A stretch of DNA of 64,000 bases from Mesorhizobium sp. M9A.F.Ca.ET.002.03.1.2 (GTDB lineage Bacteria > Pseudomonadota > Alphaproteobacteria > Rhizobiales > Rhizobiaceae). The stretch is taken from the NCBI RefSeq assembly GCF_003952365.1, contig NZ_CP034443.1:186001-250000 (forward strand). Direction: 5' to 3'. Positions 9,380 through 18,051 of the stretch are shown piece after piece. Both the position numbers and the translations under genes were made by a program. The stretch's first letter is position 1; the number at the start of each line of letters is the position of its first letter. The notes under the pieces were generated by a model. The model had not been told where the DNA came from, made no database searches, and worked only from the letters and a program-made list of their open reading frames with translations.

Positions 9380-10432
9380 CTAGCGCGAGAGCGGGCCGCT
9401 CGCCTTCCGCCAGGCGTCGATGCCGCCGTGGATGTGCCAGGCGCTGGCAATCCCCGCATCCTGCGCCGCCTGAACCGCCATGGCCGAGCGCTCGCCGAAG
9501 GCGCAATAAAACAGCAGTCGCCTGCTGGTCGACCTGGCGAGCTCATGCAGCATGCCGCCCGCGGCGATGTTCTCCTGCAGCGTCGTATAGGGCACATGCA
9601 GCGCCCCCGGAATGATACCGTGCCGTTCTCGCTCGGAGCGCTCGCGCAGATCGATCAGCACGACTTCGGGCTTTCCCACCAGCGCAAGCGCCTGCTCGGC
9701 CGTGATAGCCCAGCCACGCCGCGCAATCTCTTCCTGATGAAACCCGACCTTCATGTTGGCCGGCACGGCGACATCCATCATTTTCGGATTCGCAAGCTTC
9801 AGATTGTTCATGATCTCGACATAGTCTTCCATCGACTTCACTTGCAGGCGCGGATTGAAGGCCTTTTCCTCACCGATGGTCGAGACGGTCTCGCCTTTGT
9901 AATCATGAGCCGGGTAGATCAGCGTCTCGTCCGGAAGCTTGAGCAGGCGGCCGAAGATCGATTCATATTGCTGCCGCGGATCGCCATTCTGGAAATCGGT
10001 GCGGCCAGTGCCGCGGATGAGCAGCGTATCGCCGGTGAAGACCCGGTCCGGCAGAATGAAGCTGTAGGAATCATCGGTGTGGCCGGGCGTGTAGATCACC
10101 TCGAGCGCAAGCCCCTCGATGGTGAGCTTGTCGCCGTCGGAAAGCCGCATCGAAACCACGTCCGCCTTGGTCTGCTCGCCCATCACGGTGATGCACTGGG
10201 TCTTGTCGCGCAGCGCGCCCAGGCCGGTGATGTGGTCGGCGTGCAGGTGCGTGTCCACCGCCTTGACGAGCTTGAGGTCGAGCTCACGCACGAGCTGGAG
10301 ATAGCGATCGACCTTCTCCAGCACGGGATCGATGATCAGGGCTTCGCCGCCCCGGCGGCTGGCGAGCAGATAGGAGTAGGTGCCCGAGACGGAGTCGAAG
10401 AGCTGCCGAAAGATCATTTCTGCCACATACAC
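9380..10432 (-). CDS. blh: persulfide dioxygenase-rhodanese fusion (ETHE1/Blh-like)
   Basis: A 350-residue fusion. Residues 1-235 form a metallo-beta-lactamase fold of the ETHE1 type with HLHADH (62-67), H117, D135 and H176 as metal ligands; this domain oxidises glutathione persulfide to sulfite. Residues 240-350 form a rhodanese domain with the active loop CAFGERS (Cys310), which moves sulfane sulfur between thiols. The fusion fits the Blh branch used in sulfide detoxification, often under control of an ArsR-type sulfide sensor. No such regulator is beside it, but a short dyad at 10476-10488 lies just upstream. The start may be 10432 or the Met at 10417. Confidence 0.9.
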   Translation of the reverse strand: MYVAEMIFRQLFDSVSGTYSYLLASRRGGEALIIDPVLEKVDRYLQLVRELDLKLVKAVDTHLHADHITGLGALRDKTQCITVMGEQTKADVVSMRLSDGDKLTIEGLALEVIYTPGHTDDSYSFILPDRVFTGDTLLIRGTGRTDFQNGDPRQQYESIFGRLLKLPDETLIYPAHDYKGETVSTIGEEKAFNPRLQVKSMEDYVEIMNNLKLANPKMMDVAVPANMKVGFHQEEIARRGWAITAEQALALVGKPEVVLIDLRERSERERHGIIPGALHVPYTTLQENIAAGGMLHELARSTSRRLLFYCAFGERSAMAVQAAQDAGIASAWHIHGGIDAWRKASGPLSR

Positions 10433-10475
10433 CCTTGCACCTCGCCGTCCGCAGTGTCACCGCTTCGGGCTCACC

Positions 10476-10488
10476 CATTACAATAATG
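10476..10488. promoter_or_regulatory. candidate operator dyad CATTA-N3-TAATG upstream of blh
   Basis: A perfect inverted repeat with arms CATTA and TAATG and a three-base spacer, 44 bases before the blh start on the minus strand. AT-rich dyads of this kind are bound by ArsR/SmtB-type regulators such as BigR, which control blh genes. The link to a regulator is inference; the spacing to a promoter was not resolved. Confidence 0.35.
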
Positions 10489-10672
10489 CAAGGTGCCCGC
10501 GCCCGCCAGCCGGGTCGATCACCTTGGTCAACAGGCGAGGTCGTACCAACATTAGCTTCCGGCGCGATTGAGTCTGCTACTGACCGCAAATTCGGAAATT
10601 GCGATCGATCCCAAATTGTTGCAATCTGCGTTTCGTTCAAAATCTACGCTGGACATCGGGGGGGTCGTCTAA

Positions 10673-11770
10673 ATGCCGGGGTATAAACCTTTTGTTGATT
10701 TGAATGTTGGATTCAGCAACGCAGAAAACTATAGACGACGAGAGAATAAGTCGCTTCTTTCAAAATATTTTGTTGGAGACGACTTCTTAGACAGAATCAT
10801 AAACCCAAATGTCTATTATATCGTAGGCGAGAAAGGCACAGGTAAAACTGCTTACGCTACCTATTTGGCAAATACAATTTACAAGAAGAACAGAGTATCT
10901 ACTTTTGACGTGCGACAGACAGAATATCAAAAGTTCATTGAGCTTAAGCGACAAGGTCATCTTCCACTTAGCCAATATACAGAAGTATGGAGAACCATAC
11001 TTCTAATGGCAAGTGCAACAAGTGTTATTTCTCATTCAGGAACCCCAGAATTCCTAAGACGTTTTACAAAATTAGCGGCCCTCAAAAAGGCTGTTGACGA
11101 TTTCTATGAAAACGCTTTCGCTCCAGAAATCGTAAAAATGCTCACGTTCGTGGAATCAGGCGAACTGGCCTCCTCTCTATTGGCGAAGTACGCTGGGATC
11201 GAAAGTGGCCTGTCTGCGAAAACAGGATTTCAAGCCAATGACTCAAGATCGGTGTTCCAGACAAATCTTCTAAATATAAGAAAAACGTTCGAATCAGCTC
11301 TGACCGGACTAAAGTTAGATGACAACATTATAATATTTATTGATGGAATTGATGTTAGACCATCTGACATCGCGTACGCTGATTACTTCGACTGCGTGAG
11401 AGGGCTGACCGAAGCAGTATGGTCTGTAAACCACGATTTTTTGGCAAATATAAAGGACACAAAGGGTAGGATTAGAATTGTTCTTTTAGCTAGGCCAGAT
11501 ATATTTTTACGAACCGGCCTCCACAACATAAATACGAAACTTCGGGACAACTCTGTTTTCTTAAATTGGATGACTACCTATAAGGATTATAGAAGCTCCC
11601 TTCTTTTCAAGGTTGCCGACAGACTTTTGGCAATACAGCAAGATGAACCGCCTGAAAAATTCGGACAAGCGTGGGATCATTATTTCCCATTCTTTGCCGA
11701 AAACGTAAAGGCAGCATCAATTTCAGGAGAAAAGGGTGTCAAATTCTTTTTTAGCGTTCCTTCGTTTTAG
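10673..11770 (+). CDS. P-loop ATPase, N-terminal fragment
   Basis: A 365-residue reading frame starting at ATG 10673, the first gene of the AT-rich insert. It opens with NAENYRRRENKSLLSKYF, the entry segment of the Sll1717-type P-loop ATPases, then a Walker A motif GEKGTGKT (52-59) and a Walker B-like IIIFIDGID (219-227); the strand LLARPDIF may be sensor 1. I infer a STAND/KAP-like NTPase fold. The last few residues before the stop at 11768-11770 (SVPSF) are out of frame with the natural continuation. Sll1717-type ATPases have no settled function; a defence role is possible but not shown. See the composite entry for the frame break. Confidence 0.75.
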   Translation: MPGYKPFVDLNVGFSNAENYRRRENKSLLSKYFVGDDFLDRIINPNVYYIVGEKGTGKTAYATYLANTIYKKNRVSTFDVRQTEYQKFIELKRQGHLPLSQYTEVWRTILLMASATSVISHSGTPEFLRRFTKLAALKKAVDDFYENAFAPEIVKMLTFVESGELASSLLAKYAGIESGLSAKTGFQANDSRSVFQTNLLNIRKTFESALTGLKLDDNIIIFIDGIDVRPSDIAYADYFDCVRGLTEAVWSVNHDFLANIKDTKGRIRIVLLARPDIFLRTGLHNINTKLRDNSVFLNWMTTYKDYRSSLLFKVADRLLAIQQDEPPEKFGQAWDHYFPFFAENVKAASISGEKGVKFFFSVPSF

Positions 11771-12524
11771 CTACTACAGGCCTAGGGATGTTAACAGTAT
11801 GATTGCAACAATTCAAGATATACTAAAGAAGAAATCAGGATCTACGGAATACGTTTCTGATATCGACTTTAGTGACTCTTCTTTCAGAGATGCTCATGCG
11901 GAGTATTTACTTGGAGAGATTCGGGACCAACTTCTTTTCTACTATTCTCAAGATGAATACGATACTTTTTTGGAATTCTTTCTCCACTTGCGCGGAAAGC
12001 GGAAATTTACATATGAGGAATACCTCTCAGCATTTAACGAATTCGTTGCCCAATGCGCAGCTTCCGGAAAGAAATTGCCGCAATTTTTTGAGAATGACAC
12101 GGTATTTCTCCAATTTCTCTATGATCAAAATGTCATTTGCTACAAAGAAAGGGACCAGGACGAAAGTAAGGACTCTGAGCTTTTTATCAGGTGGTGCTTT
12201 AGGGAAAGGACACTTGCGAACATGGCTCCCAAGGTGCGTACTGGTATGGAATACGAGATTTTCTATGGATTGAGCAAAGCCCTGAATGTTGGCAGACCAA
12301 TCAGAGTTAAGAGAAGCGTAAAGCGTCGTCTAATTGGAACAGTTATTAGTGTTGATGGTGAGAAAGGATTTGGTTTTATAAGAGGAGGTGATAAACAAAT
12401 TGAGTACTACTTCAAACTTACGGAATTTTCGGGATCTCACGTTCGCATTTCTGACAAAGTTTCCTTTGAGGTGAGTACCAAATATGGCAAGCCTAGAGCG
12501 TTGACCATCAAACGTGAGCGTTAA
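11736..12524 (+). CDS. P-loop ATPase, C-terminal fragment with cold-shock-like domain
   Basis: A 262-residue frame that overlaps the N-terminal fragment by 35 bases in the +1 frame. Nominally it begins at GTG 11736, but this is probably not a real start because no ribosome binding site is evident. Its first two thirds are helical and continue the ATPase (RFSYYRPRDVNSMIATIQDI). The last 60 residues read GTVISVDGEKGFGFIRGGD, with a KGFGFI RNP1-like motif typical of cold-shock and S1-like OB folds, so the intact protein may bind single-stranded nucleic acid. An ATPase ending in a nucleic acid-binding OB fold is unusual and is the main reason to suspect a nucleic acid-sensing function. Confidence 0.7.
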   Translation: MSNSFLAFLRFSYYRPRDVNSMIATIQDILKKKSGSTEYVSDIDFSDSSFRDAHAEYLLGEIRDQLLFYYSQDEYDTFLEFFLHLRGKRKFTYEEYLSAFNEFVAQCAASGKKLPQFFENDTVFLQFLYDQNVICYKERDQDESKDSELFIRWCFRERTLANMAPKVRTGMEYEIFYGLSKALNVGRPIRVKRSVKRRLIGTVISVDGEKGFGFIRGGDKQIEYYFKLTEFSGSHVRISDKVSFEVSTKYGKPRALTIKRER

Positions 12525-12725
12525 CGCGGCTGCCTGCTGCCCGACTGTTGTGCCCGCATCGCCAATCTGGCCGGCCCCTGCCAGCGTGCTGCGCGACAGC
12601 TCTGACGCGGTGCGTGGCCGTTGCCACTTGCTACAGCGGTCTGTTAGGCCGAAAAAACACAAGCTTTGATGGAGCGCAGTTGAGGCTGCCCTAACGAGGG
12701 GGCTCGCCGACGTTCGATACGGCCC

Positions 12726-13907
12726 TTATCGCCGCAGCACCGCCGACAGCACATCCCTGACGCCGATAGCGCCGACGAAGCGCGACTGGTCGTCGAACAG
12801 CGCAACCGGTGCTGTCTGCGAGCGGTAAATGGCCAGCATCACGGTCTTCAGCGACGTGCCCGGATTGGCCCAGAACACCTGCGCCGTCTCTTCCGGCTGC
12901 GCCTCGACATCGGCGCAGGAGACCCACACCGCCGGCTTGCCGTCGCGTTCGGCCGCCGCCACCAGCCCGTGCTCGTCGATCTTGAAACGCGTCGTCTTGC
13001 GGCGGTCGAGCCACACCCAGCCGTCCTCGCCGTGGTCGAGGTCGCGGCGGTCACGCATCACGTTCCAGGCGGTCAGCACCGAGAGTGGATTCACATTGGC
13101 GATGAAGTCGCGGACATAATCGTTGGCGGGGCGCAGCACGATGTCCTCCGGCGCACCGGTCTGCACGATGCGCCCGCCTTCCATGATGGTGATGTGGCTG
13201 CCGATCTTCAGCGCCTCCTCAAGGTCGTGGCTGACGAAGATGATGGTCTTCTTCAGTTCGGCCTGAAGCTGCAGCAGCTCGTCCTGCAGCTTGGTGCGGA
13301 TCAGCGGGTCGAGCGCCGAGAACGGCTCGTCCATCAACAGGATCGGGGCTTCAGTGGCGAAGGCGCGCGCCAGCCCGACGCGCTGCTGCATGCCGCCGGA
13401 AAGCTCGTGCGCGTATTTCTTCGCCCACTGGTCGAGATTGACCAGTTTGAGCTGGCGATGCACGCGCTCCTTGCGCTCGGCTTCGGGCACGCCGGCGAGT
13501 TCGAGACCGAGGCCGACATTCTCCTCCACCGTGCGCCACGGCAGCAGGCCGAACTGCTGGAACACCATCGCCACCTGCTTCTGCCGCAGCCGCCGAAGGG
13601 TCGCCTCGTCGCAGGTGACGACATCGACCGTCTTGTCGCCGTCCTTGACCAGAACCTGGCCGCGCGAAACGACGTTCAGCCGATTGACGGCGCGCAACAG
13701 CGTCGACTTGCCGGAGCCGGACAGGCCCATGAGCACGGAAATCTCGCCCTCATGCACGGTAAGGCTTGCCCCGGCGCAGCCCAGCACATTGCCGGTCTTT
13801 TCGAGGATCTCGGCGCGGCTGGCGCCGCTGTCTATGAGCGCGAGCGAGCCGGCCTGGTCGGAGCCGAAAACGATGTCGACATTCCTGAAATCGACGGCGA
13901 CGGTCAT
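12726..13907 (-). CDS. choV: choline ABC transporter ATP-binding protein
   Basis: A 393-residue ABC ATPase of the ProV/OpuA group, energising uptake of choline in rhizobia. Walker A is GLSGSGKS, the Q-loop is FQQFGLLPW, the signature is LSGGMQQR, Walker B is ILLMDEPFSALD and the H-loop is FVSHD. A C-terminal extension of about 110 residues ends in a single CBS-like unit (VALFDDQSRFVGAIGVRDVL). The start overlaps the choW stop by four bases. Gene order on the minus strand is choX, choW, choV; imported choline would feed glycine betaine synthesis, though bet genes are not in this window. Confidence 0.9.
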   Translation of the reverse strand: MTVAVDFRNVDIVFGSDQAGSLALIDSGASRAEILEKTGNVLGCAGASLTVHEGEISVLMGLSGSGKSTLLRAVNRLNVVSRGQVLVKDGDKTVDVVTCDEATLRRLRQKQVAMVFQQFGLLPWRTVEENVGLGLELAGVPEAERKERVHRQLKLVNLDQWAKKYAHELSGGMQQRVGLARAFATEAPILLMDEPFSALDPLIRTKLQDELLQLQAELKKTIIFVSHDLEEALKIGSHITIMEGGRIVQTGAPEDIVLRPANDYVRDFIANVNPLSVLTAWNVMRDRRDLDHGEDGWVWLDRRKTTRFKIDEHGLVAAAERDGKPAVWVSCADVEAQPEETAQVFWANPGTSLKTVMLAIYRSQTAPVALFDDQSRFVGAIGVRDVLSAVLRR

Positions 13908-14758
13908 TTCTTGCCTCCAACGCCAATACGGGTCATCCGGTCGAGCACGATGGCCAGCACGACGATGGCGAGGCCGGCCTCGAGCCCGAGATCGATCCTG
14001 CGCGAGCCGAGCGCCCGGTTGATCTCGGTGCCGAGCCCGCCGGCGCCGATAAGGGCCGCGAACACCACCATAGACAGCGACAGCATGATCGACTGGGTCA
14101 GGCCGGCCATGATGGTGGGCAGCGCCGAAGGCAGCTCGACCTTCCAGAGCAACTGGCGCCTGGTGGCGCCGAACGCCTCACCCGCCTCGATGATCGATTT
14201 CGGCACCGAGGTGACGCCGAGATGGGTGAGCCGGACCGGAGTCGGGATGACGAAGATGATGGTGACGATGAGGCCGGGCGCATTGCCGAGCCCGAACAAG
14301 GTCAGCACCGGGATCAGGTAGACGAAGGTCGGCAGCGTCTGCATCAGGTCAAGCACCGGCAGCATGAAGCGATAGATCTTCGGCTTGTGCGCGGCCCAGA
14401 TGCCGAGCGGCACGCCGATCGCCATCGAGGCGGCGGCGGCGGCAACCACCAGCACCAGCGTCTCCACCGTCTGCTTCCAGAGGTCCTGGTTGAGGATGAA
14501 CAGCAGTCCGATGAAGACGGCGAGCGCCAGCCCCTTCGAACGCTGCAGGGCATAGGCGAGCAAGGCGATCAGCGCGATGAGCAGGACCGGCGGCAGCAAA
14601 AGAAGACCGTCGACCATCCCGTCGAGCAGGAAATTGAGGCCGTTGGAGAAGGCCCTCAGGACGGTGTTGAAATTGTCGGTGAGGAAGGTGAAGAAGGCCT
14701 TTCCCCAGGCGCCTATGGGGATCTGGTAGCTGACCAGGAATTTCGAGATCGGATCCAT
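13904..14758 (-). CDS. choW: choline ABC transporter permease
   Basis: A 284-residue inner membrane permease with about six predicted hydrophobic helices and the conserved EAGEAFGATRRQLLWKVELP loop that contacts the ATPase. It follows choX after a 119-base gap that holds a hairpin (14820-14850) and precedes choV with a four-base overlap. The family (OpuAB/ProW/ChoW) carries quaternary amines. ProW of glycine betaine systems is the alternative reading, but the binding protein next to it is the choline type. Confidence 0.9.
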   Translation of the reverse strand: MDPISKFLVSYQIPIGAWGKAFFTFLTDNFNTVLRAFSNGLNFLLDGMVDGLLLLPPVLLIALIALLAYALQRSKGLALAVFIGLLFILNQDLWKQTVETLVLVVAAAAASMAIGVPLGIWAAHKPKIYRFMLPVLDLMQTLPTFVYLIPVLTLFGLGNAPGLIVTIIFVIPTPVRLTHLGVTSVPKSIIEAGEAFGATRRQLLWKVELPSALPTIMAGLTQSIMLSLSMVVFAALIGAGGLGTEINRALGSRRIDLGLEAGLAIVVLAIVLDRMTRIGVGGKK

Positions 14759-14819
14759 CTATCCCCTCTTCTGTCGGCGCCGTCCTTGCCGGCCGGTCAT
14801 CTTGTCACAGGATATGAAA

Positions 14820-14850
14820 AAGGGCAGCCCTTTCCACCGTGGCTGCCCTT
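14820..14850 (-). terminator. hairpin with T-run between choX and choW
   Basis: A 10-bp perfect stem (AAGGGCAGCC with GGCTGCCCTT) and 11-base loop; read on the minus strand it ends in five T residues (CCCTTTTTC). It lies 27 bases after the choX stop and 61 bases before choW. This is the form of an attenuating terminator that lets the binding protein be made in excess over the membrane parts. Confidence 0.65.
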
Positions 14851-14877
14851 GTTCCGGTTACCGAATGCAAAGTCGGC

Positions 14878-15813
14878 TCAACTTCCGAGCGCGGTCTTGA
14901 CCGCCGCCGCCGCGTCGCCGCCGTCGAAAGTGGTCACGCCGGCAATCCAGGGGGTGACCGCGTCCGGGTGCGCCTTCAGCCAGTCGGTCGCGACCGTGTT
15001 GGCGTCGCCGCCCTTGAGGATCGCGTCCATCATCTCGCCTTCCATGTCCAGATCGAACTTCAGATTGGCGAGGAACTTGCCGGCATTCGGGCATTCGGTC
15101 ATGTAGCCTTGGCGCACATTGGTATGCACCGTGGCGGCGCCGAAGCCGCTGTCGCCCATGCCGTCGAGATAGGTGATCTTCATGGCGCCCATCACCGGAT
15201 GCGGCGTCCAGCCGAGGAAGGCGATCCATTCGTTGCTCTTCATCGACTGCTCGGCCTGGGTGAGCATGCCGGCCTCCGAGGATTCGACCAGTTCGAAGCC
15301 TTCGAGATTGGCCGCCGGGTCCTTGATCATGTCGAGGATGATGCGGTTGCCGTCATTGCCGGCCTCAATGCCGTAGATCTTGCCGTCGAACTTGTCCTTG
15401 AACTTGCCGAGATCGGTCAGCGTCTTGACGCCGCCATCGGCGACATAGGTCGGGACGACGATGCCGTAGCCGGCGCCACTGAGATTCTCGCTGACGGTCT
15501 CGACCGAGCCGTCGGCGGTGTAATCCTTGATGTCGTTGGTCATCGACGGCATCCAGTTGCCGAGGAAGACGTCGAGGTCCTTGTTCTTCAGCGACGCATA
15601 GGTCACCGGAACCGAAAGCTGGATCACCTCCGGCTCGTAGCCGAGCGCGGTGAGCAGCACCGAGGCGACGCCGGTGGTGGCCTGGATGTCGGTCCAGCCG
15701 ACATCGGAGAGACGCACCGTCTTGCAGCTTTCCGGATCGCCGGCGAAAGCTGCGCTGGTGGACAAAAAAGCCGCCAGGCCGAGGCCGGCGACGAAGGAAT
15801 TCATACGCGACAT
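14878..15813 (-). CDS. choX: choline ABC transporter substrate-binding protein
   Basis: A 311-residue periplasmic binding protein with a clear signal peptide (MSRMNSFVAGLGLAAFLST, cleavage near AAFAG). It matches the ChoX/OpuAC class: the sequence includes VGWTDIQATTGV and NWMPSMTNDI, segments that in ChoX form part of the aromatic choline cage. GGGAGA sits nine bases before the ATG at 15813. An upstream in-frame ATG at 15921 would add 36 polar residues before the signal peptide and is rejected. It is the first gene of choXWV and diverges from tdk. Confidence 0.92.
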   Translation of the reverse strand: MSRMNSFVAGLGLAAFLSTSAAFAGDPESCKTVRLSDVGWTDIQATTGVASVLLTALGYEPEVIQLSVPVTYASLKNKDLDVFLGNWMPSMTNDIKDYTADGSVETVSENLSGAGYGIVVPTYVADGGVKTLTDLGKFKDKFDGKIYGIEAGNDGNRIILDMIKDPAANLEGFELVESSEAGMLTQAEQSMKSNEWIAFLGWTPHPVMGAMKITYLDGMGDSGFGAATVHTNVRQGYMTECPNAGKFLANLKFDLDMEGEMMDAILKGGDANTVATDWLKAHPDAVTPWIAGVTTFDGGDAAAAVKTALGS

Positions 15814-16042
15814 GGTTATTCTCCCATTTCGATTCTTTGGCGAAGCGAAGTTACGGTTTTCATCTCCGCTTTGTTTCGTCAGCCAAACACCATTCTGGTG
15901 CGGTTTCAAGCGATAAGGCAATCGCGAACAACGGCGCGGGCTGGCCGATCAGCGACACGCAACCTGCTGCTCCGGCCGCTTTTCCGGTGGAATGCGGGAA
16001 CGCCCTCTCCCCGCACCCGGACAACTCAGCTTAAAAGAGCCC

Positions 16043-16654
16043 ATGGCCAAGCTGTACTTCCACTATGCGACGATGAATGCCGGCAAGACGACGATGCTGC
16101 TGCAGGCCTCGTACAATTACCGCGAGCGCGGCATGACGACGATGCTGTTCGTCGCCGGCCATTACCGCAAGGGCGATACCGGGCTGATCTCGTCGCGCAT
16201 CGGCCTGGAGATGGAAGCCGAGATGTTCCGCGACGGCGACGATCTGTTTGCCCGGGTCGCCGAGCATCACGACCATACGACGGTGCATTGCGTCTTCGTC
16301 GACGAGGCGCAGTTCCTCGAGGAGGAGCAGGTGTGGCAGCTCGCCCGCATCGCCGACCGGCTGAACATCCCGGTGATGTGCTACGGCCTGCGCACGGATT
16401 TCCAGGGCAAGCTGTTTTCCGGCTCCCGCGCGCTTCTGGCGATATCGGACGATCTGCGCGAGGTGCGCACGATCTGCCGCTGTGGCCGCAAGGCGACGAT
16501 GGTCGTGCGCCTCGGCGCGGATGGCAAGGTGGCAAGGCAGGGTGAACAGGTGGCGATCGGCAAGGATGTCTATGTCTCGCTCTGCCGCCGCCATTGGGAA
16601 GAAGAAATGGGCCGCGCCACGCCCGACGATTTCATCGGCTTCACCAAAGCCTGA
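16043..16654 (+). CDS. tdk: thymidine kinase
   Basis: A 203-residue type II thymidine kinase that phosphorylates thymidine in the salvage pathway using ATP. Walker A is MNAGKTT, the catalytic Glu lies in VFVDEAQFL, the lasso segment with two zinc Cys is CRCGRKA, and a further Cys is in SLCRRHW. The ATG at 16043 is chosen because residues before it are not conserved; an in-frame ATG at 15992 exists. It stands alone between the divergent cho operon and the five-gene coiled-coil/AAA+ unit. Confidence 0.95.
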   Translation: MAKLYFHYATMNAGKTTMLLQASYNYRERGMTTMLFVAGHYRKGDTGLISSRIGLEMEAEMFRDGDDLFARVAEHHDHTTVHCVFVDEAQFLEEEQVWQLARIADRLNIPVMCYGLRTDFQGKLFSGSRALLAISDDLREVRTICRCGRKATMVVRLGADGKVARQGEQVAIGKDVYVSLCRRHWEEEMGRATPDDFIGFTKA

Positions 16655-16732
16655 CCGGAAGCAGAGACGGCACCCGACCGGGACGAAGGGAGGTGCGAGG
16701 AAACGTGATCATAACATGTTTGTTCTTGCTTT

Positions 16733-16763
16733 GTGCCGGCAATTATGCTAACAATTCCGGCAC
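16733..16763. repeat. 31-base inverted repeat downstream of tdk
   Basis: The outer arms GTGCCGG (16733-16739) and CCGGCAC (16757-16763) are reverse complements, with AATT-rich inner arms around ATGCTAAC. It lies 79 bases after the tdk stop and 22 bases before a T-rich terminator. It could be the tdk transcript end, an operator, or the promoter region of a short RNA. Confidence 0.4.
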
Positions 16764-16784
16764 GGTGCTGATTGCGCCAGTGAC

Positions 16785-16807
16785 CCGCCGCCAAGGCGGT
16801 TTTTTTG
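16785..16807 (+). terminator. rho-independent terminator
   Basis: Stem CCGCC / GGCGG with loop GCCAA followed by seven T. It ends any plus-strand transcript from tdk, or a short transcript beginning near 16755, and insulates the operon that starts at 16927. Confidence 0.6.
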
Positions 16808-16926
16808 TGCCGGATTCGGCGCCATCCTTAAAACGCTCCTAATCTTCCGCCTTCCCTTCCCTTTGTGCCACACATATATTCGCGGCGGTTCGCGACATGA
16901 AACAGATGCCGAAGCGGGAGGCCCAC

Positions 16927-18015
16927 ATGGCGACATTGCAGAATTTCGATGCCGAAATTGCCAAGACCAAGCAGGTCGTGCAGGACATGCGCTCCAAGAT
17001 CGAGCAATCCGGCACGATGCTCGATACGCTCGCCAAGGCCGACAAGAAGATCGGCGACGCCAATTTCGAACTCGAGAACGCCCGCATCGAGGATGTGCTG
17101 AAGCAGCAGAAGGTGATGGAAGGCAACATCGCCGACCTGATCATCGGGCTGGAGGACGCCACCAACGTCTTCGGCGCCGAATTCGAAAGTATGAAGAACT
17201 ACACCGGCTGGGAAAACTTCATCGGCATGTTTTCCAGCCAGAGCAAGCAGCGCATGCGCACCGACCGTGTCCGCAACATGTCGCTGGCCGGCAATCTCCA
17301 GGAGCTGCTGGCGAAGTCCGACACCATCGTCGGCATCCTCAAGGCGCAGAAGGAGGTCCTCGACCAGCGCTACAAGACGTCCGAGGCCAGCCTCTCGCAG
17401 GTGATCGAACGCCGCAAGACGACCATGTCCAATCTCGAGGCCGTGCAGAAGCGCATCGAGGAGCTCAACCCGATGCTGCTCGACATCGAGAACAGGATCG
17501 CCGCCTCGACCAGCCAGAAGGAGCGCACGCAGCTTGAAGGCGAGCGTTCGAAACTAGCCACCGAATACAACGAGAAGCAGGCCAAGGAGCAGGAACTTTT
17601 GGCCGAAAGCCAGACGCTGGAGCGCTACACCTCGATGTTCCAGACCTTTGTCGATTCGCTCAACAACCAGATCGCGGCGCAGTCGACGCTGATCAACAAG
17701 TTGACCATCGATACCGAGCAGCGCATCGTGCTCTACAAGGCCCTCGAGGACTCGCTGAAGACCGCCGCCCAGCAAGACGTCGCCCACAAGATCAACACGC
17801 TGGGCAGCCAGGTCGACAACACCGCCGAGGAGACCATGGCCGGCATTGGTGCTGCCTCGCAGAAGCACATCGGCGATCTCCTCGAAATGCACGAGAAGAA
17901 CATGGTGGCGACCGCCGATATCCAGCGCCGCAAGAAGCTGGCCGACGACGCCTTTGCCCGCCGCTTCGATGAGGTGCTGAAGAAGCACAATGCGGCAAAC
18001 TACGTGCAGTCGTAG
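16927..18015 (+). CDS. coiled-coil protein, first gene of five-gene unit (unknown function)
   Basis: A 362-residue, almost wholly alpha-helical protein with long heptad stretches (roughly residues 130-240) and no signal peptide or membrane helix. It resembles toxic-anion-resistance/TelA-like or cytoskeletal scaffolds in composition only; I cannot name a family. GGGAGG lies ten bases before ATG 16927, and an upstream in-frame ATG at 16897 is less likely. It is followed at about 220 bases by an unknown gene and then by an AAA+ ATPase, another unknown and a DUF2333-like membrane protein. It is likely a structural partner of the ATPase; that is inference. Confidence 0.8.
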   Translation: MATLQNFDAEIAKTKQVVQDMRSKIEQSGTMLDTLAKADKKIGDANFELENARIEDVLKQQKVMEGNIADLIIGLEDATNVFGAEFESMKNYTGWENFIGMFSSQSKQRMRTDRVRNMSLAGNLQELLAKSDTIVGILKAQKEVLDQRYKTSEASLSQVIERRKTTMSNLEAVQKRIEELNPMLLDIENRIAASTSQKERTQLEGERSKLATEYNEKQAKEQELLAESQTLERYTSMFQTFVDSLNNQIAAQSTLINKLTIDTEQRIVLYKALEDSLKTAAQQDVAHKINTLGSQVDNTAEETMAGIGAASQKHIGDLLEMHEKNMVATADIQRRKKLADDAFARRFDEVLKKHNAANYVQS

Positions 18016-18051
18016 TTGCCGCACTTATCAGTTCAGTGTCGCACTCTGTCA

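Larger units (their letters stand above)
10673..12524 (+). pseudogene. frameshifted P-loop ATPase gene, Sll1717-like, with C-terminal cold-shock-like domain
   Basis: The two plus-strand reading frames 10673-11770 and 11736-12524 read as one protein of about 615 residues if one T is removed from the T6 run at 11748-11753. The joined text is KFFLAFLRFSYYRPRD, which is smooth across the join. The stretch is strongly AT-rich: two 60-base lines I counted (from 10681 and 11281) had 37% and 32% GC, against well over 55% in the flanks. This marks recent horizontal gain. It could be a true pseudogene, a phase-variable gene or a sequencing error at a homopolymer. It sits alone between blh and choV with no integrase or repeat beside it. 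Confidence 0.7.

Noticed and set aside
11748..11754. Classical -1 slippery heptamer TTTTTTA in the split ATPase
   Set aside because: The downstream frame is +1 relative to the first, so -1 slippage would not join them.
14839..16545. 568-residue plus-strand reading frame
   Set aside because: Antisense to choX and then out of frame through tdk; both real genes are well supported.
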